Assembly (NCBI GenBank): GCA_014898415.1
Contig: RCTD01000035.1
Span: forward strand, 186,001-250,000
From: Stromatinia cepivora
Lineage: Eukaryota > Ascomycota > Leotiomycetes > Helotiales > Sclerotiniaceae
Reading direction: 5' to 3'
Length of the DNA stretch: 64,000 bases
The translations under genes were made by a program, and so were the position numbers. The number at the start of each line of letters is the position of its first letter. The stretch's first letter is position 1. Shown piece after piece: positions 1-11,085 of this stretch. Below the pieces are notes generated by a model. The model made no database searches. It was not told the DNA's origin and saw only the letters and a list, made by a program, of their open reading frames with translations.

Positions 1-1587
1 TTTTCTGCTGCAACAACTCTAGGAAGTGACTGGGCTTCTGTTCCATCATCACCGGTATTTCCTACTCGGGCTTCCCGAACTTTCCATAATCACAGCAAAA
101 ACGCTCTATCCATTGACGCTGTACCCCGTCAGACTATTATGAAAGCATTGGCTTCTTCAAGAAGAGAACATAATCCACAAGACCTTTCTTTAGCAAATAT
201 GAGATCACCACACACGGAGAGACCGGATACTGCCTCGTCGCAGAAACTCAATGCGGCATTGTCGGACTTGGCACAGCGAAATACTCCTGCTACAGCTCGA
301 TTTCCCTCTTTGCAATCCCCATGTTTTTACCATCAACGATTCGACGATGCAGTTAATATCGAAAAAGTTCTCGAAGAGATCAACGGAGATGAATCAATGT
401 CACATTCTCGACTCATGGCAACGGCTACTGGTGTGCGAGAAGTTTCCAAGCAATTACAAAGACGTCCAATCAAGAGAGCCGTGCACAATGTTATGATTGT
501 TACAAAGGCTAGAGATAATCAGTTGGTTAACTTGACCAAGGATTTGGCGATTTGGCTCATGAGCACTCCAAGATATGGCTCAGACCTTGGTGTTAATGTT
601 TATGTTGATGCGAAATTGCGCAACTCGAAGCGTTTTGGAGCAGCAGCATTGGTTGAATCACAACCTCGATTTCAACATCTCTTGAAATATTGGTCACCAG
701 ATCTTTGCTGGAGCCAACCGGAGAAATTTGATCTTGTCCTCACTCTTGGTGGTGATGGTACTGTTTTATTTACTTCTTGGCTCTTCCAACGTATTGTTCC
801 ACCGATTTTATCATTCAGTCTGGGTAGTTTAGGCTTTTTGACTGGATTCGAATATGATCGATTCAAGGAACATTTAAACAAGGTTATGGGAGAGGAAGGT
901 ATGCGAGTTAACCTTCGTATGCGCTTCACATGTACAATTTATCGGGATGGAAAGGAACAAGGTCACGAGGCGTTAGAAGGCGAACAATTTGAGGTTCTCA
1001 ACGAACTCGTTATCGATCGAGGACCATCTTCTTACATCTCTAACCTTGAGTTATATGGCGACAATGAACTCTTGACCGTTGTCCAAGCCGATGGATGTAT
1101 CTTCTCAACCCCTACTGGCTCAACCGCATACTCATTATCTGCTGGTGGCTCTTTGGTCCACCCAGATATTCCTGCCATTCTCCTCACGCCAATTTGCCCT
1201 CATACTCTTTCCTTCCGCCCAATGATTCTCTCAGATACACTTTTACTTCGAGTATCTATTCCACGTAACTCCAGAGCTACCGCTTATTGCTCATTCGATG
1301 GAAAAGGACGTGTTGAGTTGAAACAAGGTGATCATGTCACCATTGCCGCTTCACAGTACCCATTCCCAACTGTCGTCAGCTCTCCCTCAGAGTGGTTCGA
1401 TAGTGTATCCAGAACTCTTAGATGGAACACTCGCGGTGCCATGCAGAAAGCTTGGGATGGTACGGAAGAAGACAAAGAAGAAGAAGTAGAATGGGATATC
1501 GATACTGATTCGGCTTGTTATGGCAGCGAAGAAAGTAGTCTCAGTGCAAGTCCATTGAGAAGACAAATGAGCATGCTTGGCATGTGA
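1..1587 (+). CDS. NAD kinase (ATP-NAD kinase), 5' end cut by the window edge
   Basis: Transfers a phosphate from ATP to NAD(H) to make NADP(H), probably in the cytosol (Utr1/Yef1-like). The frame is open from base 1, so the ATG at 139 is probably internal and the true start lies outside. Visible family marks are the GGDGTVLFTSW diphosphate-binding motif (about 749-780), the NELVIDRG segment (about 996-1022) and the TPTGSTAYSLSAGGSLVHP block (about 1110-1160), followed by the SFRPMILSD strand. These appear in the usual order and spacing. The N-terminal part is Ser/Thr-rich and low in conservation. The C-terminal tail after about 1440 is acidic (EEDKEEEVEWDID) and typical of fungal extensions. 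No intron is seen in this part. Stop is TGA at 1585-1587. Confidence 0.93.
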   Translation, partial: FSAATTLGSDWASVPSSPVFPTRASRTFHNHSKNALSIDAVPRQTIMKALASSRREHNPQDLSLANMRSPHTERPDTASSQKLNAALSDLAQRNTPATARFPSLQSPCFYHQRFDDAVNIEKVLEEINGDESMSHSRLMATATGVREVSKQLQRRPIKRAVHNVMIVTKARDNQLVNLTKDLAIWLMSTPRYGSDLGVNVYVDAKLRNSKRFGAAALVESQPRFQHLLKYWSPDLCWSQPEKFDLVLTLGGDGTVLFTSWLFQRIVPPILSFSLGSLGFLTGFEYDRFKEHLNKVMGEEGMRVNLRMRFTCTIYRDGKEQGHEALEGEQFEVLNELVIDRGPSSYISNLELYGDNELLTVVQADGCIFSTPTGSTAYSLSAGGSLVHPDIPAILLTPICPHTLSFRPMILSDTLLLRVSIPRNSRATAYCSFDGKGRVELKQGDHVTIAASQYPFPTVVSSPSEWFDSVSRTLRWNTRGAMQKAWDGTEEDKEEEVEWDIDTDSACYGSEESSLSASPLRRQMSMLGM

Positions 1588-2625
1588 ATGTGCCTGTCTG
1601 ATTTTAATTGTGCTCTCTGGGTACAAATGGTTTCATTATACACGCCACCTTCCCGTCGCCACCCACCACACATATACGGCGCATTACAAGATCTATAACT
1701 ACGTGTTGTATTACTTAATACCCTTTTTTTACATTCAGTCCAACATCAACAAGATCTGATGCGGACATTTTACTATTAGAACTTGAAGGCTGGCGTTGGT
1801 TTTATAAATTAAGCGAATGGGCGTCTTGAGGTTTTAGAGGGAAATAAAGAGGATAAATAGTAGTGGCTATGTAGGTAGCTCCGAACTGAACTAGATACGA
1901 ATATCATGACTTTTGCTGGCCAGAATTGTCAGCTGATAGATTACTTATATACATTTTTTTTGGATTTGTTTTGCTGTTGATGCTGTTGCTTTTGTGATTG
2001 TGAGAGTGTGAGTGACTGTAAGAGTGAGAAAGTAACCCGGAATATCATTCTACTCAAGTATTTATATTCATTTCCTCAACTCTACTTCTTTTCATCTCCT
2101 CTTCCCCTTCCCCTTCCCCTTCCCTTATGTCTCCTACTCCTCAAATATAGAAGAATATAGAAGAAGTAAGTTTATATAATATATATATATATATATAACA
2201 TCAAACTTGAGATTTTGATTCTTCTTGTTTTTGTTTTTGTTTTTGGTGACTTTGGGGGAGAGAGAGGGTGGAAGGGTTTTTTATATGGATTATCTAGTCA
2301 TGGGGCATCATCGTCTAACAGTTTGCGAGCCGCCGACCACATTACAAGCCCTTGCCTTTCAACGATGCATTGGCTATGATGTACCCCTCACTTCACTATC
2401 CTGCAGTTCACGCCGTCTTTATTGCAGCAATTCCTTTGTCGCTTCAAACCACCAATCTCTTTCGCCGTTATGGCTTCTTTCAAACTTGTAGCTATAAATG
2501 AAGCCGTTCCCAGCTCAGACAGTGGCATCGGTCAAAATAGCTCCCAAATATCAAAAGATCATTTATGAAGAGAAACACTCCAGGCAATTCATTGCTTCTT
2601 TGCATAACTCTGTCCCTCAGGCAAG
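1588..2625. other. 3' flank of the NAD kinase gene; no gene seen
   Basis: Contains T-rich and pyrimidine-rich stretches, a CCCCTT repeat near 2102-2124 and an (AT)n run near 2178-2198. Short open frames here do not resemble proteins. Confidence 0.5.
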
Positions 2626-2745
2626 ATGTCCGCCAACATAATCATTTCCAGCCAAGTGATCAAGGAGGTCGTCAACCGAGGCAAGAACGTCACGGTCAGG
2701 TATGCCACGGTACCAAGACTGAGACTTGGGACCGTACCTACCTAG
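2626..2745 (+). pseudogene. Possible fragment of an NAD(P)-binding (NmrA/NAD_binding_10-like) protein
   Basis: A 39-codon frame contains a stretch SQVIKEVVNRGKNVTV that resembles the 'GxIGSQVVKEALNRGHEVT' start of NAD(P)H-binding Rossmann proteins. The glycine-rich loop before it is damaged (NIIIS in place of GxxGxIG) and nothing recognisable follows. If the likeness is real, this is a relic of the first beta-alpha unit only. It lies in the debris zone next to the kinase-like relic. Confidence 0.25.
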
Positions 2746-2879
2746 CCGCTGTTGCTGCTGTGAACGACAATGATTAAAAACAAGCCAAGTGCTATTCGAT
2801 ACATTCCTGGTCTACTCTAATACTATACATCCGTCAAAGCAATCTGGATCGTTACCTAGCTCGTTTGCAATCCTATCAA

Positions 2880-4040
2880 TTCTGTGGGAACTCCTCAACT
2901 CAGTTCCAATAAAGATCCATTATAATATCTGACATTAATGCTCTTTTGGCTGGATCGAGATTTGTCATCCTCAATATCAATCTCTTTGCCTCGTTGTCAA
3001 GGTTAGGAAACATATCCTCAGGCCATTGCTCAAAAGATTCGTTTGATTCGTCTTCTGCTATGGCCTGCCATAGGCCCTTTAAGAGTGCTCACGCTTCCTT
3101 GTCGTTGATATGCTTTACGAGCGCATCCGGTAGCGGGCCGAAGGCCAAAAGCAATTTGAACAAAATCATTGGTTCGGGTTCAATATCAAATTTCTCGAAG
3201 TCTGAGTGAAAGTATTGCGTGTTTGTGATTACGTAGAGACACTAGGAGGCATGATTAGCAAGATTGGTCTAGTCAAATCAAAAGTTGATCTATTAGAAGT
3301 TCAAAAGAGAATATCTCCGAAGGTTTCCCAATATCTTTCGCTAGTTGCCCTTTTGGGTTGTGTTATATGATGTCCCTTATCTTTTGGTTTAGAAGCTTTT
3401 GATTTTCCAGTTTCAAAGTACAATCCATATCGCTCAATGCTACCTTTTCCAATTGGAATTGATCCTTTTCGTCCATATACTAATTGAGAAAGACATTATT
3501 AGGCTTGATGTCTAGAGAAGGATAGGTCAGTGGAGATTTATGGGCAATGGCAGTCGAACCTTGATGGTATTATACCTAAGTGTATCCAATGCTTTGTATG
3601 AATATCGTTCAGTTCCAGTTCAATCTCTCTCAGAATTATCTTCCTTGCCTTTATCGGAAGGGCTGGATAATTCTCTACCAATGAAAGCAAATCGCTTTTA
3701 AAGTATTTATAAACAAGTACATTTTCCTTTTTATTTTCGTCTACATGGACTCGAAGACGAGGATTATTACCAAAATCGTCTTTGAACTCCAGCAAAAGAT
3801 CAAAGATTGACCGAGAAACAGGCTTCAGAACGAAGGGTTCGCCATCGCAGCTAGAATTAATTTTCATTCAATCAGTCCTGATTTTGACGAGCAGGATCGA
3901 AAATGATTCTTGAACTTACAGTGCAAGGTGGATATCAAACGCCGGTTTCGTAGGATGACGCTAGAGTAACTTTTGGCACACATACTTAAGACCGGAGTGA
4001 CCAACAAATGTTGAAAACATCCCAGCGGCTTTGAAAACAC
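2880..4040 (-). pseudogene. Decayed protein-kinase-like gene
   Basis: On the minus strand, kinase-domain pieces occur in order. CDGEPFVLKPVSRSIF (from about 3857 downward) is followed by a helix with VYKYFKSDLLSLVENYP, then LNDIHTKHWIHLG. Next comes the catalytic-loop-like DIKPNNVFLN (about 3484-3513). Then come ALSDMDCTLKLENQKLL, PKGQLAKDIGKPSEIFSF in place of the usual 'SPEGQ...GKPSEVFSFG', and the C-lobe block with FPNLDNEAKRLILRMTNLDPAKRALMSDI near 2910-3010. A likely intron with GTAAGT and TCTAG ends sits near 3845-3920. The frame is interrupted by TAG, TAA and TGA stops, several where Trp or Gln is expected, and by frame changes. Fungal kinase-like paralogues of this type are common in Leotiomycetes (from memory). 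I judge it non-functional. Confidence 0.6.
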
Positions 4041-4046
4041 GAGCAC

Positions 4047-4659
4047 GGTAAAGAATCATGGGGAGGTACCGTAGACTTATCAAAGGTAGGAGTAGGGGTG
4101 GGCAGGGTGGAAGAGCGAGCAGCTGATCGACGGTACAAAGTCCAATACAAACATCCGCAATAACAAATCAGATCATATAATAAACATTCCAATTATAAAT
4201 AGCAATACTAAACCTAATTAAAATGATCAGTTCAAATTTTAGCGGTATTGGACTGTTCCTTTATAATTAGTTCTCGAAATAATCTTCTTTAATTTTTATA
4301 TCTTTTTTTTTAAAATCCATAATCAGTATCGGAATATATCGAGGCCGGTAACGAGCTTCGTATTATAATTATTAAAAATAGATTTTATTTGAAATAAATA
4401 AATATATATATATATATATATATAAATCTAGATTTTAATTTATTAATAACTTTATTAATATTAAATATTATACTATAAAAATTAAAATTAAAATTAAAAT
4501 TAAAATTAAAATATAAATTCTATATATAATAATTAATAAATATAAAAAATATCAAAAAATATATAATTTTCTACAAAAAGATATTAAAGCCTGAAATCTT
4601 CAATTTTTATTTTATATATAACCTATAAACAAATCGAAAATTCAAAAATCTAACTTTCA
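4047..4659. other. AT-rich DNA at the left edge of the transposon island
   Basis: Very AT-rich from about 4180 on, with an (AT)n run (about 4403-4424) and a tandem AAATTA/AAAATT hexamer (about 4478-4512). No coding frame is seen. It is probably older RIP-mutated sequence into which the Copia element inserted. Confidence 0.5.
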
Positions 4660-4664
4660 ATATC
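4660..4664. repeat. Left target-site duplication ATATC of the Copia element
   Basis: The five bases ATATC precede the 5' LTR and recur exactly after the 3' LTR at 13117-13121. A 5-bp duplication is usual for Ty1/Copia integrases. Confidence 0.85.
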
Positions 4665-4973
4665 TGTCACGGAAAGCCCCGCAATCCCCTGTATCTTATG
4701 AAGGATCAAAGCGTATACTTTCCAATCAGAATGAAGGATCTACTAGCCCTTACCAATCCACCAATTGATAAGGTGATCCTGATATACTAATAAACAAAGA
4801 TCTAGTCTAATTAAGGTATATATCGGCTAAATAACCATTTATTTGTTCTATATATACAGCTCTTGATTCATATAATCAAGAGCAAATCATTCAATTCTTT
4901 TACTCTATCAATTATATGTATTATTTATTCAACGATCCTTGAAAGTGCTATGTAATCATATTATCCTGTGATA
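4665..4973 (+). repeat. 5' LTR of the Copia element
   Basis: 309 bp, beginning TGTCACGG and ending CTGTGATA. It matches 12806-13116 along its whole length, differing mainly by transitions (for example AAGCCCCGC versus AAGCTCTGC). It would carry the promoter and start of the genomic RNA. The primer-binding site should follow directly at 4974 but is too mutated to assign to a tRNA. Confidence 0.9.
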
Positions 4974-5179
4974 ATTATAAACCTGATAGCTCTTAAAATC
5001 TACGCAATTTTTTATTCGATAATTACTAAATATTTAAGGGATCATTCTTAAAATATTATTCCTATTTCATTTATAATTCAATATTTATATCAATTCAATT
5101 ACCTTTATTCAATATAACAAAGGATCAAAACGATCTTTTTCTTATAATTTGTATTCAATAACCAAAGTAATATCTACAT

Positions 5180-5410
5180 TTGAAAATGTTGGACAGACTT
5201 CGTAAGGGGGTGTATACACAAAACGCGTATGGGGTAAAGATGGTTCTATTATTCTGTCTAACCCCTTTGTATAACGGGGTTCTACTAATCTATATAGACG
5301 CTGCCATCCCACTTACGATGTGGGGGAAACACGTGATGGTGTCACGTGTTTCGTCAGTCATGTGTTCCAACAGAAAAATAAATATCAAATTCAAAGAATC
5401 TGGGATTCAA
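5180..5410 (+). other. Hairpin-rich leader segment of the Copia element with near-normal base composition
   Basis: This short segment between the 5' LTR and gag is far less AT-rich than the DNA on either side. It holds three perfect inverted repeats in a row: AACCCC/GGGGTT (5260-5265 with 5276-5281), CCCAC/GTGGG (5308-5312 with 5320-5324) and GAAACACGTGA/TCACGTGTTTC (5326-5336 with 5342-5352). By position it could be the RNA dimerisation or packaging region. That role is inference. A frame of 97 codons runs through it but does not look like gag. Confidence 0.45.
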
Positions 5411-5649
5411 TCAATCCAGAGAACAATCTATTTGTTTCTATATCAGCGATATCCACTTCAAATTCCAATCTGATGAATGAATTTATTTATATTCAGATCG
5501 ATTAATTTTCAATTAAATCATCTATTTTACTTTTCGTTATCGATCTTCAAACTAAATATAATTAAAAGAAACAAATTCAATATTAAAAGGAATTCTCGGA
5601 ATATCTTGTGATAATTTAATTCAAAGAAGATACTAATGGAGATACAAAA

Positions 5650-8600
5650 ATGAAAGATTCTGATGGTAATATATCGGAATCCATTTTTAGTAGATTTATT
5701 ACTCTATTCCCAATCATTTTCTAAGAAATCTCTTTTGAATTTGCTTCTTTCCAATTGGAGTATCGATATCGATAATAAGAATATATATAGAATCATAAAG
5801 TTTTCAGGGATGTTTATAAATGAATCGAATCGTTAGTTGATCAAATACATTTTATAGAGCTATCCATTCTCAATCAGGATACTACAGTTCTTTTATTCAA
5901 GATGATCATTAATATATTCAAAAAGAAGCTTGCATCTATAGTAACTATTATTAAACTCATAATACTACAAGAATATCGGTCTGTTCTAATACAAGCTTCG
6001 TTTAATAGAATCGATTCTATTAAATAGCATAGGGATTGGATTATAATCTATACCAAAGCTCTTGTATACAAGATCATTGAGATACAGGATAAAATCGTTA
6101 TCAACATTTTTCTATAAATTATTGATACTAGGATACTTTCAATTTGGGCAAATATTATAATTATACAGATCGAGATAAACAATCAATTTGGATTATCTAA
6201 TTTCTTATTTAAACAATTCAAAGACATTTTTGGAAGATTAATCTTTCAGAATTCTATTTCCTTAAAAACTAAAGAAAGAGTATATTCTATATTTATCTTT
6301 TTTCAAAATAATAAAAGATCTAAAAAGAATAAAAAGAGTATCAATTTTGGAAATAATTAGGGGATCAAAAAGATCTGGGAATATCCTTGTAGAATTGAAT
6401 CTGAATGGAATAATGGAATTGGTTATGATTATATTGTATACAATTGTAAAGCTATAGAGTTAGTGTTTATTGGAAGGATCAATCCATTGTTCAAAAAGGT
6501 ATTCAGTGAAAACGAGTTATAAGTAATTAAGGATCGAGCAAAATCGTATTTATAGAAGTAGTTTCATTCTAATTGGATTAAAAGGAAATGGATGAAAGGT
6601 TCTATTGATCCTTCAGGACTTTTAATCAATGTTGCTATCTTGGATGCTCGATATGATCAATCAGGGGTATACTCTATAATAGTGAGAATATATTATCTAT
6701 TTAATAGTATCTTGCTTGATAATTGTGGTGCTATGTATATTATAAATGATATATCTCTGTTGAATAATCATCAATATCAATCATCCAATCCCAATGATTT
6801 TATAGAAATAAGCATTTCCAGTTTCTAAATCCTAAAACGCAGGGTTTGTATTATCAAAGGAATCATCAAAAGAAAAGGTTACTTTAATAATGATCTGGTC
6901 TTAAACGATGTAGTATTCATCTTTGGTTTTTATATCAATATTGTTTTGGAGGTTCGATTGGAGAAAGCCGGTTTATGGTTTTCAGGATATGATTGTATTC
7001 TTTGTAAAGGAGATCATATAAATAATATAGTAGTTGCTTAATGCATTTATACTGAAAATCTTGTATTCTTAGAATACAAATCGCTTTCTATTTATTCGAG
7101 CATTCTTTTATTTATTCCTGTAAGCAACCTTTTTATAATGTATTTAATAATAAACAGAAAAATAAACAAAGTATTCTATTGTTTTTGTAATCCATCTTTT
7201 CTAAGAGAAAATACAAATGAAATATAGTATAAATGTTTTAAGCATCTAAAAAAGGAAGCTCTTGAATATTTAATATTTATAGCGTAAAACATCAAAATAA
7301 AAGATATTATTCGTTCCAATTGTATCAATTACATTCATATTTATACAAAGTAAATCATTTCTTGCACTCCAAGTAATCACCAGTTACCTCGATCCTTCTA
7401 CAAAATTTAATGGGATCTTTTTGATTTCGATAAAGGGTATAATAATATATTATAATTTCTATTAATCAAAGAAATATATTATAGTAAGATTTTTTTATAT
7501 CTAATTTATTGTAAAATATACAACAAAGTATTTGTAATCATTCAAAGCTTTGTAGTCTGGATTTACTATAAGTATAGCTTAGCGATTGTAATGATTAAGC
7601 AGAATAATGATATATCTATTATTGGAGTTATAAAAGTAATATTATTTGAGAAATGGATTAAATAAGAAGATATTGAACTCGAGCTATTTTTATCTTATAT
7701 ATATAAACTTAATAAAGGATTAGAATATATAGGATAAGAAATAGTTATAAAACAAATAAAAATACAGATCACAATGGGTTTATCAGATAAACTATGGATG
7801 GAAATGGTATAAATTGTTATTTATTTATATAATATAAGTCTTTTGAAGGTTAAATCCTTCAAATCGTTTAATAAGGTGTTCGATATATAATTCTATGATT
7901 ACTTTCGTAAAGATAATCCTTTGTTTGCAGAGAAAATATCTAACGATTTCCATTTCAATTGAAATGGAATCTATAGGTATAGATATCGAACTTATCTTTT
8001 GAATAAGAATAGAAAAGCTGGAATTAATAGGAAATGGTACAAAATTAATCCTTGAATATATATTGGGTATTTAGTGGGTTATATTCTAGGCATATTGATC
8101 TATTGTATATGGATACCCAAGTTCAATAGAATTATTGTTATTCGAAATGTAACGTTTAATAAGGAATTCATTTATTGTATGGATTTCATTAATCGAATGA
8201 TCGATATTCATATTATAGAAGAGTTTAAACAGTTTACTAGAGCCTTTGACTTACAAGATTATATCGAATTGAACAGGACGATCATTCAAAACGAGAATAA
8301 TCATAAGGATTTTATTCATTTATTTATTTTTATGGATCGAAAAGCCCTTAACTCATCCATCAAATGTATTTCAGATCTATTATCTATAAACGAATTGATC
8401 TCAGGGGTAGATATAGATCTGAAGAATGATAATAGAAATAAAGAAATTGATCTAGGATTATCCAATCCATTTAATCCTTCAGATAGTAAGGATAAAGTAT
8501 ATAATAAAGATATACAAATACTGGTCGATTCTTTTATTAGAGAAACTAGAGAAATTGATTTTTTCATTAAAAAGCAATTACATTTTGTAGATAAAAATGT

Positions 8601-10929
8601 TGATATTGTTTAAAAAGATGTCTATAACAATAATACAGATCCTGATCTTATCGAATATATTGATATAGAGAATATGAAGTATGAGTTTATTGGTTATACT
8701 ATCGAAGTTTTTCGCGGTATATATGAAAGTGATTCAGAGATCATTCCAATCGATCAACCTCAACGTTCCAAAAGGAAGTATATATACTGGAATGATCAAT
8801 CAGAGTATTCTGTAAAGGAAATCCAATTATTATAAAGATTGCTGTACCCTATATATTCATCTGATCGATTTATAAAGAATTCACGGATTCATGATCTCGA
8901 ATAGATATTTAAAAGAGTTTGTATTATAAGGATTGAAATACTTAGGGCTTAGATCAATCCGTTTGAATTTCAATTATACAATTACTATTCAGAGTTATTT
9001 CTCTTTCAAGAGTCATTTGGCTTTTGTATCCCAAAGCAATCAGTATGTATACAAAGGCAATTATATATACAATAATATCATTAAGGGAGTGATCCTAATA
9101 TTGGATTCTATATAGGAATTGTTATATTTCAAAGGATAAACTTAATGGGATTACCCTGCTTAAACAACTTTCATTTTATATTCTGATTTGATCAATAAGA
9201 AATAAATGATATAAAAGAATATTCTCAATTTATAATAATTCACAATATAATCATCATTGGAATTGAAGCAAAACCATTATTGCCTTTTATCTAATCTATA
9301 ATTAGTAGATTACAAATAATATTATTTCCTTGAATTTATATATTTATAATTCCAAAATTACTTCGTTTTTACTATCAATTAAAAGATCATCAAATGGGAT
9401 ATTGGTTCAAATAGAATTGCGATCTTGAGGTTAATAATCTTAAGGCTAGAAAAATCTGGTGTGAAATCGATTCTGAATCGGAATTTTCAAAACCGATCCC
9501 TTTTCAATGGGTGTTTATATATAAATGCGATGATTAAGGTTTAATTATTCGTTATTGTTTATGTTTAATAGTATAAAGAGATCTTCAGGCTAAGAATATT
9601 ATTGAGATTACTTATACCGTTATATTAGTAGGCCGATTATTCTGAATTGTAATGATAATCATTATTAAATATAATCTCGAAACAAAGCAATACAATATAA
9701 TCAATACCTTCGTCAATGTTTTATGCGATTCTTTTGGTATTCTAATTGTATGTTATCTATTTGATAAATATAAAATCTTAAACAAAAATGTTATAATCGA
9801 TTGAGCTTTGTATGATTTACAAGATTCCCCAATTATATGGTTTAGGGATTTCATTTGGACGTTTGAGAAATTAGGATTGATATAATACAAAGAGGAATTG
9901 TATTTATATATTAATCTAGAATATATTATTATAATTCTTTTCTTTGTAGACGATATTCAGATCATTTATTATAAGAAAAACGAATCAGTTGCCACAAAGA
10001 TCATTGAGGAAATCAAAACTGTATATAAATTATGAGATCTAAAAAACACTAAATAGTTTCTAGATATATATATACTCTATAATCGATCCAAGAAAAAGTT
10101 GTGGTTAGTTCATAATATATATATTGAGAAGATTGCTAAGAAATTCAAAGCAACAAATGGGACAGCAAATATACCACTTTTGATAATAATATTTCAGAAA
10201 AATCAGGGTCAAGCTTCTATATATATTATAAAAATATATCAAGAGAAAATAGATTTAATATTATATACTATAATTATTATAAAAGCAGATATATCATTTG
10301 CTATTTTACAATTGAGTTACTATTTGATCAATCCATCGAACGATTATATGAAAGCTGTTGATCATTGTTTACAATATCTATAGAATATAAGGTATTTTGT
10401 AATCCAATATAGTGATGATCAAATACTACAATTTTTTGTCTTTTCAGATACTTCTTTTGCGAATGATCCAGATATTCGTTGATTATCTTAAAGATATATT
10501 ATATCCCTTTTTGGTGGTTTAATTGTATAGAAAGCGTTCAAACAAGATACCATGATCATCTCGATTATTGAAGCAGAGTTTCTTGAAGTTGAATATATAT
10601 TAAAAGAAATTATAATAATCTTATATTTCTTAAAAGAGATCGATCTAATAATGAAAGAGTTTGTAACGATCTTTTGCGATAATTAATAAACGATTAGATT
10701 GATGATTAATGAGAATAAACGGATTACTACGAAACTATATTATATCGATATCCAAAATATATGATTATATCAAGAATATTCAAAAGGGAATTTTTATGTA
10801 ATCTATCTATCAACCATCGATATGATTATTAACGGATTCATTAAGAACCTTACAAGACAAAAGTTCGAATATTTCCGATCTCTCTTCAACCTACAAGATG
10901 TAAGCAATAGGATTATAAAGCTTGAGTAA
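5650..10929 (+). pseudogene. Degenerate Copia gag-pol polyprotein
   Basis: Reading through stops, recognisable parts occur in order. Integrase C-terminal sequence like 'LLNKNRKAGINRKWYKINP...IGYLVGYILG' lies near 7990-8110. An intact 179-codon linker frame follows at 8074-8613. The reverse-transcriptase active-site box FFVDDIQ is at 9940-9960, and the RT thumb at 10099-10383 includes ADISFA..LSYYLINPSNDYMKAVDHCLQYL. RNase H at about 10440-10610 has FSDTSFA, SLFGGLIV and IEAEFLEVEY, and the C-terminal tail ends at the TAA 10927-10929. Many stops fit CAA/CAG/CGA to TAA/TAG/TGA or TGG to TGA/TAG. Gag and protease (about 5650-6900) are too mutated to place exactly. Confidence 0.8.
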
Positions 10930-11085
10930 CAATGATTATAGAATTTGAATAACGATAATCTGAAGCTTATATTTCTTCTTTTTGGTATGAATGGAATGAG
11001 TTCTATTTGGTATTCCAGATTATTATATTTTTTTATGATGCATTTTAATTCGTGTACTCTATATTCATTAGAAAACAAAGAATAA

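Noticed and set aside
2565..2777. 70-codon plus-strand frame
   Set aside because: Another register of the same DNA gives the NAD(P)-binding-like stretch; this one has no protein features.
8316..8567. 83-codon minus-strand frame inside the Copia element
   Set aside because: It is opposite the open pol linker segment (8074-8613), which matches Copia sequence; the minus frame has no introns or features.
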